Program-made: the position numbers and the translations under genes | Shown: piece by piece, positions 1 to 11,739 of the stretch | How the letters are laid out: each line of letters begins with the position of its first letter | Numbering within the stretch: the stretch's first letter is position 1 | DNA from: Plutella xylostella | Lineage: Eukaryota; Arthropoda; Insecta; Lepidoptera; Plutellidae | Direction: 5' to 3' | Assembly (NCBI RefSeq): GCF_932276165.1 | Contig: NC_063997.1 | Location: forward strand, 1,002,001-1,066,000 | Length of the DNA: 64,000 nucleotides | The notes under the pieces: model-generated | What the model was told of the DNA's origin: nothing | Database searches by the model: none | Seen by the model: only the letters and a program-made list of their open reading frames with translations

Positions 1-1174
1 AACCCAGGACAAGGTACCAATTACACAAATCAGTGCGAAATAAATTTTCTATTCTTTTCCTAGGAGAATATCTAATGGCCCGTACATTTTAATTTAAAAT
101 GGCTTAAATTTATGCCAAAGTTATGTTAAAGTATGCAGATTGCCGCTGCTTATGTAAAAATGGAAGGTCACAAGTGTTTGGACTAAAAACGTTATTGGAC
201 CAAGCTACTTTCTCATTGATATGATAACTAAAACAGTTATATAATGGACAAACACTGTTCCCGACCATTTAAAGTTTTAACGGTTATTTCCAACTCATAA
301 AAATGGAATTGGAGCAGCTTAAAATGTAGCTTACAGGGGTAAATTGAAAATGTTATCTAGCTGAAATTATTTCAGCATAAAATATACGTAGGTTGAATTC
401 ATAGATATTTAAGTCTATGTTCATATTGCATAGGCACATCATATTATACTGATCTTGCTTGTTAGATTCATGTAAATCTAGAGTAACCCTACTGCTTTAG
501 TTTTTACCAACACGTCAAAACCAACCTTTCTCTACCTCAATACTCAATCTTGTATTGCATCCACAAGTTCTACACAGGTGTCCGTCCAATACATTAAATT
601 ATCAAATGATGATGGGCACCAAATGTATGGAAGTTGGGACCATCACCAATAGAAATGAGTGATACGTCGTTGAAAAGGTATTTTTTTGCAGAATATGAAT
701 AACGGAAGCCCTAGTCCTGATTTACTGTCCAATTAGAATAATCGTACCTTGAAGGTTTTTATATTTTATTTCTGTAATTTTAATGTTTTTGTTATTTTTT
801 CACATTCATTTTTAATTTTTATAACAAAATGATCATCATTATAATATTATATTTGTTTATTATCTCAGTAAGTAAAACCAGTTGAAAGTAATTTCTCCCA
901 TTTTAATAATACGTGTTTACGTGTATTACGCCCTAACTGTCATCAGGCGAGAGAGTGCAATTCCATAGAAAAATACTTCCTTCCGACGAATATATTTCAA
1001 AATAGACAACTTATACGCATTTGTCGTCATAATATTTTTGCTCACTTGCAAAGAGCTATCCAACGATGTATGACAGTATGACTCATCCTATGTCCATAGG
1101 TCCCAAAACGCCCATTGTCATTAACAGACACCATCGGGCACAGCAAAATTCAAACTAACCCCAACCTTCCCCAG
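1..1174. other. Intronic sequence upstream of the first visible HIBADH exon
   Basis: No exon encoding the GxGxxG dinucleotide-binding start of HIBADH is found here. The stretch is AT-rich, has no long open frame and ends in the polypyrimidine tract and CAG acceptor at 1172-1174. It is best read as an intron whose upstream exons lie outside the window. Confidence 0.7.
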
Positions 1175-4100
1175 GGCTTCAACGTGACAGGCTACGACCC
1201 GTCCTCCGAGGCTCTGTCAGCGGCTGCCAAGCACGGCGTCACGGGCGCCTCGTCCATCGCCGCGGCGGTGGAGGCGGCCGACGTGGTGGTCTCCATCCTG
1301 CCGTCCAACCAGGTCGTGCTCGACGCGTATTTGGGCAAGGACGGCGTGGTCGCTCATGTGAGTATGGGGTGGAGGTTTTGAAAGCAGTTACTGGTTAAGT
1401 TATGCTGATCGAAGTTAAAAATGTTCTAAAACAAGTGTTTTGAATGGCTCTATTTGGGCTTGAGCGATTCGACTCGAATCGTTATACGATTACGACGCAA
1501 TTTGAAATCTTTGCGGTGCGATGGCATGGCGCCGCTATTGCAGCGTACCTTGTGCTTCTCATGTGTCAAATCAAATGGATCCCAAATACATACGCCATAC
1601 GCGAGTGCGTTTCACTAGAGTTTCATACTATAAACTCTCCTCTTCTGACCTCTGTTCTCCACTCGGCAGGCCAAGAAGGGTTCTCTGCTGATTGACTCCA
1701 GCACCGTCGCCCCCAGCGTGCCCAAGCAGATCCACCCCGTCGCCGCCGAGCACGGACACCAGTTCATCGACGCACCCGTCTCCGGAGGTACGGCATCATC
1801 ATAAGCAGCAGCATATGGCATGCAATACCGGAATTCCGGGATCTCGTAATCACGGACGAAATTCAATACCGGTAGGTATTGAAACTTGAAATACCAGTAT
1901 TGAGTCATAATACCGGAACTCAATACCAGTATTGAAAATAATTCCGGTATTGCATGTCCTACAGCAGCAGCAGCAGTAGTAGTATGACATTCGGAAGTGC
2001 ACAAAGAGAGACTCCTTGCTTAATAAATAAATAAAATATATGACTATGAATGGAAGGTTCTATTAGGTTCTCACTATCCCAGAAATGTAAAAGTCTAACG
2101 ATGGCTTTAGACCTTTAGAGGTTCTATAGCTTTATTCAGGCGTAATTTAAAAACATTTGTTAAGTATATGAATTCGCTGTCTTATGCAATCATACACTTA
2201 TTCATATCATCATACGATTAGTGATGACTTTGGGAAAACCTTTTATGCAATCATACACATGTACGAGTAAATACAAAAATGTTTCAGGAGAGTTGTTATA
2301 ATTATCTTTATTGTCAAGCATATCTAATCAGAAATAAACATAACTGAAACACATATTTAAATAATTTAAAATCTTCTCATTGAAAGAGAGAAGTTAAACG
2401 GAGATATTTTATCTGTTGCCGTGCAACCTTTTCAATGTCAGCGATTATTTACTTGAAACATTTTGGGGCACGTATTTTTCACGCCTATCTTGAGAAGTAA
2501 TTCAGGTCATAAATAAGACTTTACTCTTTAGAGCTATGTCAAGACGAACTCGTATAAAAATACTGGTATTTATGAAAATAAAGAAATAAATTGCGTTAGG
2601 AACAGTTCTTCTGACCCGGGACAATAAATTTTATGAAGTACCTAGATCATTGAGGTCGTACTTGCCATATTATTGAGAAAGTTTGTACTTTTCCTGTGAG
2701 AATTAATTCAAAGGACTGCCTACTTTAATTATCCAGAATCAAACTACACTGTCGTAATCGTTTCGTTATTTTCCGACTTTATATTTATAGTATGAATAGG
2801 TATAGGGTTAAAAGAATATAAACACTTATGTTATGTATTTACCTCATCACTCCAAACCTTTTATCCAATGAAAGCCATTTATGGCACCCGGTAATCGTGC
2901 TATACTTTTATTTATATCTATGTTACACACACTCCTTAGATGCCTTTCTCATTTCTACCCACCTAACCCACCATCCTTTCCTCCACCAAGCTCGTTGTTA
3001 TTTATGTTATTAATACCTACCTAACCACCGCCCCTTTATTCCCTCACCAGGAGTAATGGGCGCGCAGAACGCCACCCTGGCCTTCATGGCTGGCGGAGAC
3101 AAGGCCCACTTCGACCGCTCGGCGCCGCTGCTGCAGGCCATGGGAGCCAAGCACTTCCACTGCGGAGCCGCCGGCGCCGGCCAGGTCGCCAAGCTGGCCA
3201 ATAACATGCTGATGGGGATCACAGGGATGGCTACTGCTGAGTGCATGAATATGGGGATCAAGTGAGTTGGTTGAGTTGTTTTTAACTAGCTATTGTTTAA
3301 CGTAGAAATGTAGGGATAAAAAGTAGCCTATGTGTTAATCTGGAGTGTCAGCTTTGTAAATACAACATTTTATCGAAATCAGATAGGAAGAAAATAGGTA
3401 GATTCAAGAAAAGGTACGACCGTGAAACTATTTTGCTGATTTTATGTTGTGGTGTTTAGTTAAAGAGGTTATTTAACTAAGGATTTGCTGAAATTTTTTA
3501 TCTTATCATATCATGTACCAACTACGTTTTCGTCGTATAAAGTCGTCTTCGTATTATTAGGATACAATAAAACAATTTGTAAAGAAACATGCATACACAA
3601 TATACAATTGCTTTATTATTCCAAAAGGAAGTTCTCAATATAAACATAACATCGTACGCGTTGGAAACCATATCGCCATGCGGGCTGAATAGATAGCAGC
3701 TCGGGGACTTCAATATACCTAGTCTAAAGGGTCAACACATCAATACACGATATTATTAATATTTGATAGGATGGAGTAGAGGTTAGGTCGAGCGGAAGAA
3801 TGCAGGATCGATGTCCAGATGCATGATTCTGTAAAAAAAAACATCGTAAGCTCATCGATAAAGTGAATTTCTACCTACTGCATCCCCACATTATGACATT
3901 GTCATTGATGAGATTCAGCGATGAACTTGAAGCTGCTTGAAGACGGCAATAGAGCCATCCCCTATTGTCACAGTGCAAACACTGCAAAATGCTAATAAAT
4001 TAAACCCTTTCCACCCTAAATAAATAGTGGCTATAGTTTTAGAGCCTACGTGGGATACATATTGCGGATTTCCAGGATTTTCGGATAAGCTCAGTTAAAC

Positions 4101-7100
4101 ATACATAGGAAATAACATTTCCTTTATTTGTTTCTGTAAGTCAAACCAAACTTTTAGGACTCGGAACATAATAGACCTTTCTGGTATTTGCTCAAGCGAC
4201 TGACAACTGACCTTCCTAAACCGAGAACAAATGTTGTATTTTGTAACAAAACACGCCTTTTTGTTTGCGATGAGAAAGGCTAAAAACGGAACGTCAATGC
4301 TTTTACATCTTTCCGCATTATTATAAAAAAAAATATATATATTTCAAGTTAACTCAAAATCTTCTACTCGGGCCGTTGATACCGAAAAGGACTCATTTAT
4401 AAACCGCACCACCTCAAATACCTATAGTTGACTTTACTCATAATCTCCCAAGTAGGTACCTATAGACAAATAAAATATTTTATTCATACTGGTGGTCGAC
4501 AATAGAGACGTGTGGAGTATTAGGTAAACTCAAACTTGTTAAACTATTCAAGTTAACTTATAAGTATAGATACGTTGATATTCAAATAATATTTTTTTCT
4601 GAAATAAGATACAAATCTCTATTGAGATAAAATAAATTTCAATTTTTTGCTTTCAGTTCTTAAAATATGAAAGTATGAAACCATTATTAAATTCGTATAA
4701 TTCATCCTCAATTTCTCATACCTGCTCATATTTTAACGAGACAAAATCTGAACATTATTATGATTTCTGCCCTCTTGTCGGGATCTCCAATTATAGTGAA
4801 TTGGAAGCTTTTTGTGTTGTCAGGTAAAAAGGTTGTTCTAGATGTTCAGACATCTGTTTGCCAGAGAAAACCATATGTAGGTATGTCTGAATAAATAAAA
4901 GCGCTTCAATTGGATGATACCCTATTACAACACAAAATTATCATTTACGTATTGCACAATACAAAAAAAAATCCTCTTAGGTAATGTAAACTTATAATTA
5001 AATCACGACGACTAACCCATCTAAAGGTTGTCTGGTAGAGAATCCTATAAGCAATAACGTCAACTCTTTGTACTGTTTTATTTTTAAGTTTTGGTTTTTG
5101 TATTTTTTTCGTACTACTCGTGCGAATAAACTGTGCACCTGACTGACAAAAACCAGAGTCAGTCATAATAATATTAACTAGCTTTGGCGTACCCGGCGTT
5201 CCCTGGTTCTTGCAGGCCAGTTGTACAGTTAATTCGCACGAGTACTAAACAGTAACCACCCTCCCCCTGCTGTGTGTATTGTATACAATACATGATTATT
5301 TAAACCTCTCTCTCACCCTCTCCAGGATGGGTCTCGAGCCGAAGGTGCTCCTGGACGTGCTGAACAACTCCTCAGCCCGCTCATGGTCCACAGAGGTGTA
5401 CTGCCCCGTGCCCGGGCTGGTGCCCACCGCGCCCTCCAGCCGGAACTACGACGGCGGGTTCAAGAACGAACTTATGGTTAAGGTGAGATGAAGATGGACA
5501 TAAAGTGGAGGTCTTTACTGATGCAGGCGAGCAATGAAAAAAGATCCAGTCGAATAGCATCAAATTACAGCCGGAACAATGACGGCGGCGGCTTCAAGAA
5601 TGTGCTTAAGATAAATAAAGGTGAGGCTGTCTTGTATGGAGCTAGATTCTTCGAGCTAGTATACATGAAGTAAGACTGAACTGAACGGCTAGATGGGGTG
5701 ACGACTTGCACAAGGTGGTTGGCTATGATTGGATGCGGAAGGCTATACATCGCATCCAGTGGCAAGCTTTGCGAGAGGCCTACGTCCAGCAGTAGCCTAT
5801 AGCTGATGATGATGATGAAGACTGAACAACTCCTCCGCTCGCTGGTGGTCCACCGAGGTGTACTGCCCCGTGCCCGGGCTGGTGCCCACCGCGCCCTCCA
5901 GCCGGAACTACGACGGCGGGTTCAAGAACGAACTCATGGTTAAGGTAAGATGAAGATGGAGATAAAGTAATATTTACTGATGCAAGCGAGCAATGAAAAA
6001 GATCCAGTGTCATAGCATCAAATTGCAGCCAGCAAATTGTACTATGACGGCGGCTTCAAGAACTAGCTTATGGTTAAGGTGAGGTTATTGAATATGGAGA
6101 TTAACATAATCTGCAAGCGAGCAATGAAAAAGTTCCAGGTGAATGAACAAAATGAATACTGCTAAACGGAAAAGACTAACAGCGAATCAGGATATTACTA
6201 ACTAAAAAGTCAAAAATGTTGATCAAATTCTAAACTAAATGTATAAAAAAATTGGGTTAATTTTATTGATGTCGGCATTTTATAAGTTGAACTTTTTCAT
6301 TCCTCGTGAGTGTAGTATTCATGAAATAAGACTTTTAAGGAGGTGGTTTAAATGAATTATACTAGTGATGTAAGTACATGTTTGTCTTTTGTAGTATACT
6401 AGGTTCAACTCATAATTTATTCGATGGGATGCCTAAAATCTTCATTTCTGTCTATCTGATTTTAATTTGTATAGGTATAAAACCTCAATTTCTATTTGTA
6501 AGGGGCTCTATTCAAAATACAAAATTAAATGGATTATTCATTTATCTAACATCTGTAGATTCAGCCATATAAATATAAGTTTCAAACTCGACTGGAATGG
6601 ATATCAATTAATACAAAGTAGAGACATCATTATTCATGATTTTCATATCTTAAAAGCAATCTCAGTTCTATTAATCATAATTTTCATTTTAATAACCTTT
6701 TGGGAAACTTTGCCTTTCTCCAGAGGGTACATAGCCTTGTCACATCAAACTTAACTTTCCTTTTAATTTTTTAACCGCCGAAATCCAATCAAAAGCCTTC
6801 GAGCTTATTTTTTTTTAGTACTTACTTAGAAAATAATTGTTGTTGTAAACCGTAGATAAATAATAACTCTAACAATAAGATTTTATTTTTTCATCTTTAT
6901 CTCAAGACCCACCCCTTCTTTCCCACATTGCTCCCAGTTGCCGCTACACGGTTCATCACGGCGTAGGTAGATAAAAGTCACTATAATATCACGATTCGCC
7001 ATGCATACGGCTTTGTGATTGGTGCAACGCGCATTAATCTACGACGTCGATAACGAACCCGTGTGACGACTGAACATTTTATTTTTTTAATCTGTATCCC

Positions 7101-7322
7101 GTTCCCCTATCGTTCCCAGAACTTCTACAGTAACTAATATAAATTTATCCTCCATAGGACTTGGAGCTAGCATCAGGCATGGCTCTGGGCGCGCGCTCGC
7201 CCATCCCGCTGGGCGCGGTGGCGACCCAGCTGTACCGCGTGGTGCAGAGCCGCGGCTACGGACACAAGGACTTCTCCTACGTCTACCAGCTGTTGAGGGA
7301 GGAGCTGCAGAACAAGAAGTGA
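1175..7322 (+). CDS. HIBADH: 3-hydroxyisobutyrate dehydrogenase, 3' five exons (partial gene)
   Basis: Oxidises 3-hydroxyisobutyrate to methylmalonate semialdehyde with NAD+ in mitochondrial valine breakdown. The exons join in phase: 1175-1357, 1670-1787, 3051-3261, 5326-5482 and 7158-7322, 834 nt in all, giving 277 residues plus a TGA stop. All acceptors are AG and all donors GT. Visible family signatures are LLIDSSTV, the substrate loop DAPVSGG continuing as VMGAQNATL across the exon 2/3 junction, and GAGQVAKLANNML, whose Lys (codon 3191-3193) is the catalytic lysine of the beta-hydroxyacid dehydrogenase family, with Asn four residues on. The C-terminal domain has WSTEVYCPVPG and ends RGYGHKDFSYVYQLLREE, as in animal HIBADH. 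The mitochondrial leader and the Rossmann GxGxxG segment lie left of base 1. Exons are GC-rich at third positions against AT-rich introns. Part of exon 4 has been duplicated in the following intron (see 5821-5944). Confidence 0.93.
1820..1955. repeat. MITE-like palindromic element in HIBADH intron
   Basis: The ends are exact 16-bp inverted repeats (ATGCAATACCGGAATT and its reverse complement). The interior repeats short ataccgg and taccagtattga motifs. It has no coding potential, fits a small non-autonomous DNA transposon, and sits 33 bp after the exon 2 donor. Confidence 0.6.
1956..3050. other. HIBADH intron 2 remainder
   Basis: AT-rich sequence with no exon-like open frame. It ends with a pyrimidine-rich tract and CAG acceptor just before 3051. 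Confidence 0.7.
3262..5107. other. HIBADH intron 3, 5' part
   Basis: About 1.8 kb of AT-rich sequence after the GTGAGT donor at 3262. I see no coding exon. Near 5025-5090 a segment beginning aggttgtctggtagagaat resembles the 3' end of a LINE family seen better at 25250 and 42812. Confidence 0.55.
5108..5250. repeat. MITE-like inverted-repeat element
   Basis: Left end gtactactcgtgcgaataaa and right end ttaattcgcacgagtact are imperfect inverted repeats about 140 bp apart. There is no open reading frame. It is intronic, 75 bp before HIBADH exon 4. Confidence 0.5.
5439..5630 (+). repeat. Tandem remnants of HIBADH exon 4 tail plus intron start
   Basis: The block from ccggaactacgac (exon 4 tail) through the first ~85 intron bases ending caaattacag at 5567 is followed directly by a degraded second copy of the exon tail (ccggaacaatgacggc, from 5568). 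A similar junction recurs near 6028 after the second exon copy. The unit is thus a tandem duplication straddling a splice donor. Only the first copy keeps the normal exon reading. Confidence 0.7.
5683..5820 (+). mobile_element. LINE 3' end fragment (gatga tail)
   Basis: Contains the ORF-end signature gagaggcctacgtccagcag followed by a gatgatgatgatga microsatellite. This is the usual 3' end of a lepidopteran RTE-like endonuclease/reverse transcriptase element. Related copies lie at 35823-35977 and 40167-40722. It directly precedes the duplicated HIBADH exon. Confidence 0.65.
5821..5944 (+). pseudogene. HIBADH: Duplicated, 5'-shortened copy of HIBADH exon 4
   Basis: Encodes 41 residues that differ from the matching part of exon 4 only by Ser to Trp (ARSWS becomes ARWWS). 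It lacks the first 11 residues, up to LNNSS. The donor GTAAGA at 5945 is intact. An AG at 5819-5820 would join it in frame to exon 3, and its end phase suits exon 5, so it could only replace exon 4, not be added to it. The upstream sequence is a gatga LINE tail with no pyrimidine tract, so use as an exon is doubtful. Most likely a non-functional exon duplicate. Confidence 0.75.
6025..6110 (+). pseudogene. Degraded third copy of HIBADH exon 4 tail
   Basis: After caaattgcag comes a copy reading tactatgacggcggcttcaa with an in-frame TAG, then cttatggttaag and a GTGAGG donor-like end. It is part of the same tandem amplification as 5439-5630. Confidence 0.65.
6117..6314. repeat. MITE, CACTCACGGGCAATGAAAAA family, copy 1
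   Basis: Left part gcaatgaaaaagttccagg and right end gaactttttcattcctcgtg then agtgta are inverted repeats. Related loci in this window are 29837, 33731, 36892, 44198 and 50578, with end fragments at 46105 and 53072. Its left end also resembles the gcgagcaatgaaaaa segments inside the HIBADH intron duplications. Confidence 0.65.
6980..7065. repeat. Inverted repeat arm left of HIBADH last exon
   Basis: The sequence around cacgattcgcc..gtgattggtgcaacgcgcatt reappears in reverse complement at about 7393-7470. The two arms flank exon 5 and could be opposite-facing copies of one repeat. Confidence 0.5.
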
Positions 7323-7328
7323 AATAAA
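7323..7328 (+). promoter_or_regulatory. AATAAA immediately after HIBADH stop codon
   Basis: AATAAA begins one base after the TGA at 7320-7322. If used, the 3' UTR would be only about 20-30 nt. I see no stronger AATAAA in the next 100 bases. Confidence 0.4.
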
Positions 7329-7392
7329 TAACGTTATGGAAGGTTTTTTTGTGTTTCTTTTGGATCCTTAGCCGCGCGCGGACGCTTCGTAA

Positions 7393-7470
7393 TTCCGGTA
7401 TCGCCGTCGATAAACTCGTTTAATACGCGTTCCACCAATCACAGTATTTATTGTGAATCGCGATATAGTA
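7393..7470. repeat. Inverted repeat arm right of HIBADH last exon
   Basis: Reverse-complement partner of 6980-7065 (cgcgttccaccaatcacag against gtgattggtgcaacgcg). Together they could fold transcripts around exon 5 and the stop codon. Confidence 0.5.
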
Positions 7471-9656
7471 ACGTTTACCTAAGTTGATAACGGATCCATG
7501 CAGCGGCAGCCGATGTCGATGAAAATTGTATTTTATGCCTTACTAGGGTGAAAAGTACATTGTACCGAAGAAGTTTTGTATTGTAGGCTTGACATGACTG
7601 TTTCATTATTGCGCTATAGACATGTGAATTCTACGCATTGGGTAAACTAACTTGGGTTTCAGGAAAACCGCTTGCGGGTTTCAAATACAGAGCAATGACC
7701 CGTTTATTAACCGATATATTATCGCAATAATGGCTTAATTTTACGCTAACTAATCGCATCATGGTCGTCAAATCCCTGATTGAATACATCAGCACAAGCC
7801 GACACGAGCTCACCGCGACAGGTAGCAATTACTACTCAATGGGCTTTAGTTTATGGTACATAGTATACTATGACAGTACATAATCTTGGGGTCCTGTTCA
7901 CTAAGGCCAAGTGCCACGTTTCTGCACCAGTCATAATCGGGACATGATGACGCTTGAGTTCCTCGAGTCTCTTTTATCTGAAGGCTTCGAGGAATCACCG
8001 TTAATAGTATGTAGGTATATAAAAAGCATTTAAAAAGTTATCCAATGCAGTCCAACTCAAACTGATGCGCCGTGCAGCTTTGGCTCGATATTGAGATAAG
8101 ATAAGTTCTATCAAGACGGAATTGTCTTCAGTGATATAACTGCGGAAGTCCCCACCACCGTTGTCTTGAGTTTCAGTACTGTTGAATCCTATTTACTATA
8201 AGCTTAATCCCGATGCTCATGCTCTATTCAAGCGCCTGTCAAGAGGGTACTTATCTAATTGGAAATATTCAAACCGCAGATCTAAAGCGTCAGTCAGCTC
8301 GCCACCAGATTAAACATTTCGGAACACAAAAGCATTTTAATTAAGTAGATCCAAATGCAAAGGCGTAAGGTCGATTTTCACGTTTCTGAATAAATAATGA
8401 AGTCGGTATAGAATTTAAAAGCGGAGTGAATCCAACAAACTCTGCTCATTAGGGCAACATTGTTCTGGAGTAGTCGAGCAGGATTTATCTGTTAGTTTGG
8501 TGCTCAGGAGCTGCAGTATATTGTCTTATTTGAATAATGACTGGTGAGTGCAGCGTTGGACTATTAAAAGTTGTGAGTCTGAAAATTTGCCCGTTCATTT
8601 CGTGAAGGCGCTTCGTGAACAGTTCATTTGTGAACGAGTTGCGCATAATTTTTTGACGTGACAAAAGCTTTTCATCGCCCTCACTCACACCGCGCAGCCT
8701 CAAGAGCGAGCGAGCGCCCCGTGCTAGCCCTTCTGAAAGTTTTAATTTCAATAGGTATTCAGATACGGCTCATATAGGTACTATCAGAATGTTGCAATCG
8801 TGAAAACTAAACTACCACCTTAAATTGCCTGGGTTGCGCCACTGTTTACAGGCGTAAAGTTTTACAGATTCGGGCTTTAGCTGAGCCCCGTCTACACTCA
8901 CTGCTAATCTGAGTAAATTCTCTCTTTTGTACAGACTATCATAATCCTCTTGAGCGAATGCCTTCATTTATTTCATTAATCAAGAAATAAACGGTGCTTT
9001 TCTCTCATCGGCCTTGTCCCTTATCTTTTGAAGTAATTTTGTTGCGGTAAGTTTGGGTATAAATTGTGTAAAGAGGTTTTAGGTTTTAGTTGGTTCTTGA
9101 ATGTTTGGTTGGCTGAGGAATGTGGCTTATGATGAATAGGACCCGAGTCCACGTTGTTCTATGTGAACAGGTGATCCGTGAGGTACCTACGTCTTGGTCT
9201 AGCAGTTGATGCTTGTTGATTGATGATGAAAGTCATGAAAGGTAGGAAATCTTTTATGAAAAAACGTCTATATTTTTACTGAAGCAGATTAACTTATAGC
9301 ATTATAAATTTAAAGGTAATATAAAAACCCATTTAAATAGTAGGTACGAGTATTTATGGCACGTAATTTTAAAGTATTATCTACGTTATCGTAACTTCTT
9401 TTGCATTATCATGATGATTTTGTGTTTTGAATTAAACGTAACAGTTCCATTGTACTCAGTAATACCTTCCACAGAAGGGTTATGAAGTAGGGAGGCCATG
9501 TTTTTAGAATTTCGTCGACGATTTAGAAATAATAATATAGAGAAGTATACTGGTGTAAAAAATATAGGTAGTTACATGAAAAATGGCAAATAGTACCTAC
9601 AAAATTTCGAATCAGTCAATCCTTAAACTCTACTAAATAGTAAATACATTAAATAT
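7471..9656. other. Intergenic stretch, nothing recognised
   Basis: Downstream of HIBADH. The open frames here are short and unsupported by splice or family signals. The segment 8480-8760 is locally GC-richer but encodes no recognisable domain. Confidence 0.6.
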
Positions 9657-9872
9657 GTACGGTGGCCTACGCCTAAAAGATACAGGCGGAGTTTTAAAAA
9701 TAGCGATGCCTGATGATGAAGGGACCAGCTACATCTGTTATAAATCCGGGGACGTGTTGTGTGTGATGTGTGTAGCAGTGGTGTTTATGTGGATGTGCTT
9801 GAGCAGCATGTGAGCTTGAGATCGCTTTTTTAAAAACTCCGCCTGTATACTTTTAGGCGCAGGCCACCGTAC
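9657..9872. repeat. MITE with GTACGGTGGCCT ends, copy 1
   Basis: A 216-bp element whose ends (gtacggtggcctacgcctaa and its inverted partner) form about 50-bp inverted repeats, interrupted by a unique middle. A second copy in opposite orientation lies at 31714-31930. No coding capacity. Confidence 0.8.
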
Positions 9873-9880
9873 TTAACATA

Positions 9881-10058
9881 AAAGTCGCATAACTGTTGAA
9901 CGGCTAAGCCGATTTCGATAAAATATGGCTAAGAATAAACACACATTAGCCATGACAAAAAAAAAAAAAAACGGTACAGCCGTTTGGAAGCTACGCTACC
10001 ACAGACAGATAAACAGACACGTAAAACTTATAACACCCCTTTTTGCGTCGGGGGTTAA
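9881..10058. repeat. Dispersed repeat ending in cccctttttgcgtcgggggt
   Basis: Shares catggctaagcc-type and gctaccacagacagat segments, and the terminal ttataacacccctttttg block, with 32265-32510. A relative at 43790-43945 starts with the inverse of this end. This is a common lepidopteran short interspersed element type. Confidence 0.6.
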
Positions 10059-10536
10059 AAAGGAAAGCCGGGGTCGTGTAGTATGGACCCTTCGCCACTG
10101 ACGGCACAGTCCTGTGGACGCGCAGGGCTAAGATAAAACATTAACAATGTCTGACAACAGAAAGGCTCTATTGTAAGCAGCGGACCCCCCCCCTCCCCTC
10201 CCCAACCCCGCTAATTAAGGTGAAACCGCAGACGATACAAAAGCGATTTCAGGGAATGAGAATATAGGCACAGTATTCGCATTTTAAACCTTTGTTTCCC
10301 ACTGGAGAAAATTTGTGTACGAGGGATGTGATTTTAATTTATACTTACATCCGGAATAATCAAGTTCCTAAAGGTTATTAATACAAAAAGGCAATAAGCA
10401 GTATGCAGCCAGACATATTTTATATAAATATTCAGAACTGTAAATTAATGAAAGTAAACAGTTTACAACTGTTCAACCTGAACAGTTACAGACAGTGGTT
10501 ACTACTGAGTGTACTGTGTACTATATTATACAGTTC

Positions 10537-10729
10537 TACAGGGTGTACAAAAAATGGGTACGCCAAAAGTGGGTAATTCAGAGGGTCATTCACCACAACT
10601 TTTGAAATTTCACAGAGTAGAACTTTTTTTTCAAGAATTTCCTTAATTCGTAGAACAAAAGTTGTTGAAAATGACGAGCTATGCACCCCCTTTTGGGCTT
10701 ACTGTACCAATACTTTGCAACACCCTGTA
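10537..10729. repeat. MITE with TACAGGGTGT ends
   Basis: About 193 bp bounded by tacagggtgt and acaccctgta. A truncated relative ending gacaccctgtata lies near 42595-42675. No open frame is supported. Confidence 0.6.
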
Positions 10730-11427
10730 TAATTCCGTGCATCGAAACTTTACCCTTCCACAGGAATGATACAATATAGAGCTGTACAACAAAGTTTAGT
10801 AATATCAAACTCATGTAAAGTCACGCACAGGTATTGAACTGGAGTACTAAGCTTTGAAACTTCGTAAGTACCTTCATAGAGAGTTATGTACTTACCTATG
10901 TATGTAGGTATGTACCTAAGTACCTCTATAGATAGAGTGTTTAGCTGAACATCCATTCATCCAGCAGTACTAAACCAAATAACATGCATGTAATTCAATG
11001 CTTTAAGGCCACATCAAGTAGGTAGGTACTGTGCGCTGGTATATAATATATAACCGTATTAGGGAAATTGTACTAATCAAGTACTGCGCAAATTTATCTT
11101 AATTTATCGTTGCATTGTTAGAGATTCAGGGAAGTCCCGGAACCATGCTTTGTGCCCGGAACCTTCAATGTGTTATTACGACATACGACATTCGGTATTA
11201 TAATTAAAGCTTTCCACGAACACCTATAAATAGAACAATATCCTTGGTTTATTTATAACTATGGCTGAGAATCAGTCAGATAAAATTTGCAATATATTAC
11301 ACAGGATCTTGTTATAAAATGAGGTCAATACTATGATGATGGTGGAAAATGATATAGGAAGCCGAAAGTGTATACTTATAACTTATTATTAACTACCGAC
11401 GGAAAAAGGAGGGTGTTATATATATTA
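10730..11427. other. Intergenic, nothing recognised
   Basis: AT-rich. The last 30 bases (ccgacggaaaaaggagggtg) are a truncated end of the dispersed repeat seen at 9881-10058. Confidence 0.5.
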
Positions 11428-11739
11428 TTATAATATATATAGCTGGATTACCACTGACTGACTGACTGACATGATTGTTCTCCCAGAAGGAGCCATTTTT
11501 TGATATAAAAATGTTTTAGGGAAATGTACAGGGTGCTCGGGTGAGTAGAGAAAAACCTCGACATTTTAAAAAAAGTTGTAAAAAAAAAAATTTTTTTTTG
11601 TTCCTCCATTTTGGTGACCATACATTTTTTTATATTTCGTGGGTATATTAAGAATGTCTGACAGATTATAAAAAAAATATAAAAAAATAAAAAAACAAAA
11701 TGGCGGCCGAGTTGCAGTGAAGCAAAGTTTAGGGCGTGT

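Noticed and set aside
3010..3261. Minus-strand frame opposite HIBADH exon 3
   Set aside because: Shadow of the GC-rich coding exon.
8485..8751. 88-codon minus-strand frame
   Set aside because: Contains direct repeats (ttcgtgaa, agttcatttgtgaac). No domain or start context.
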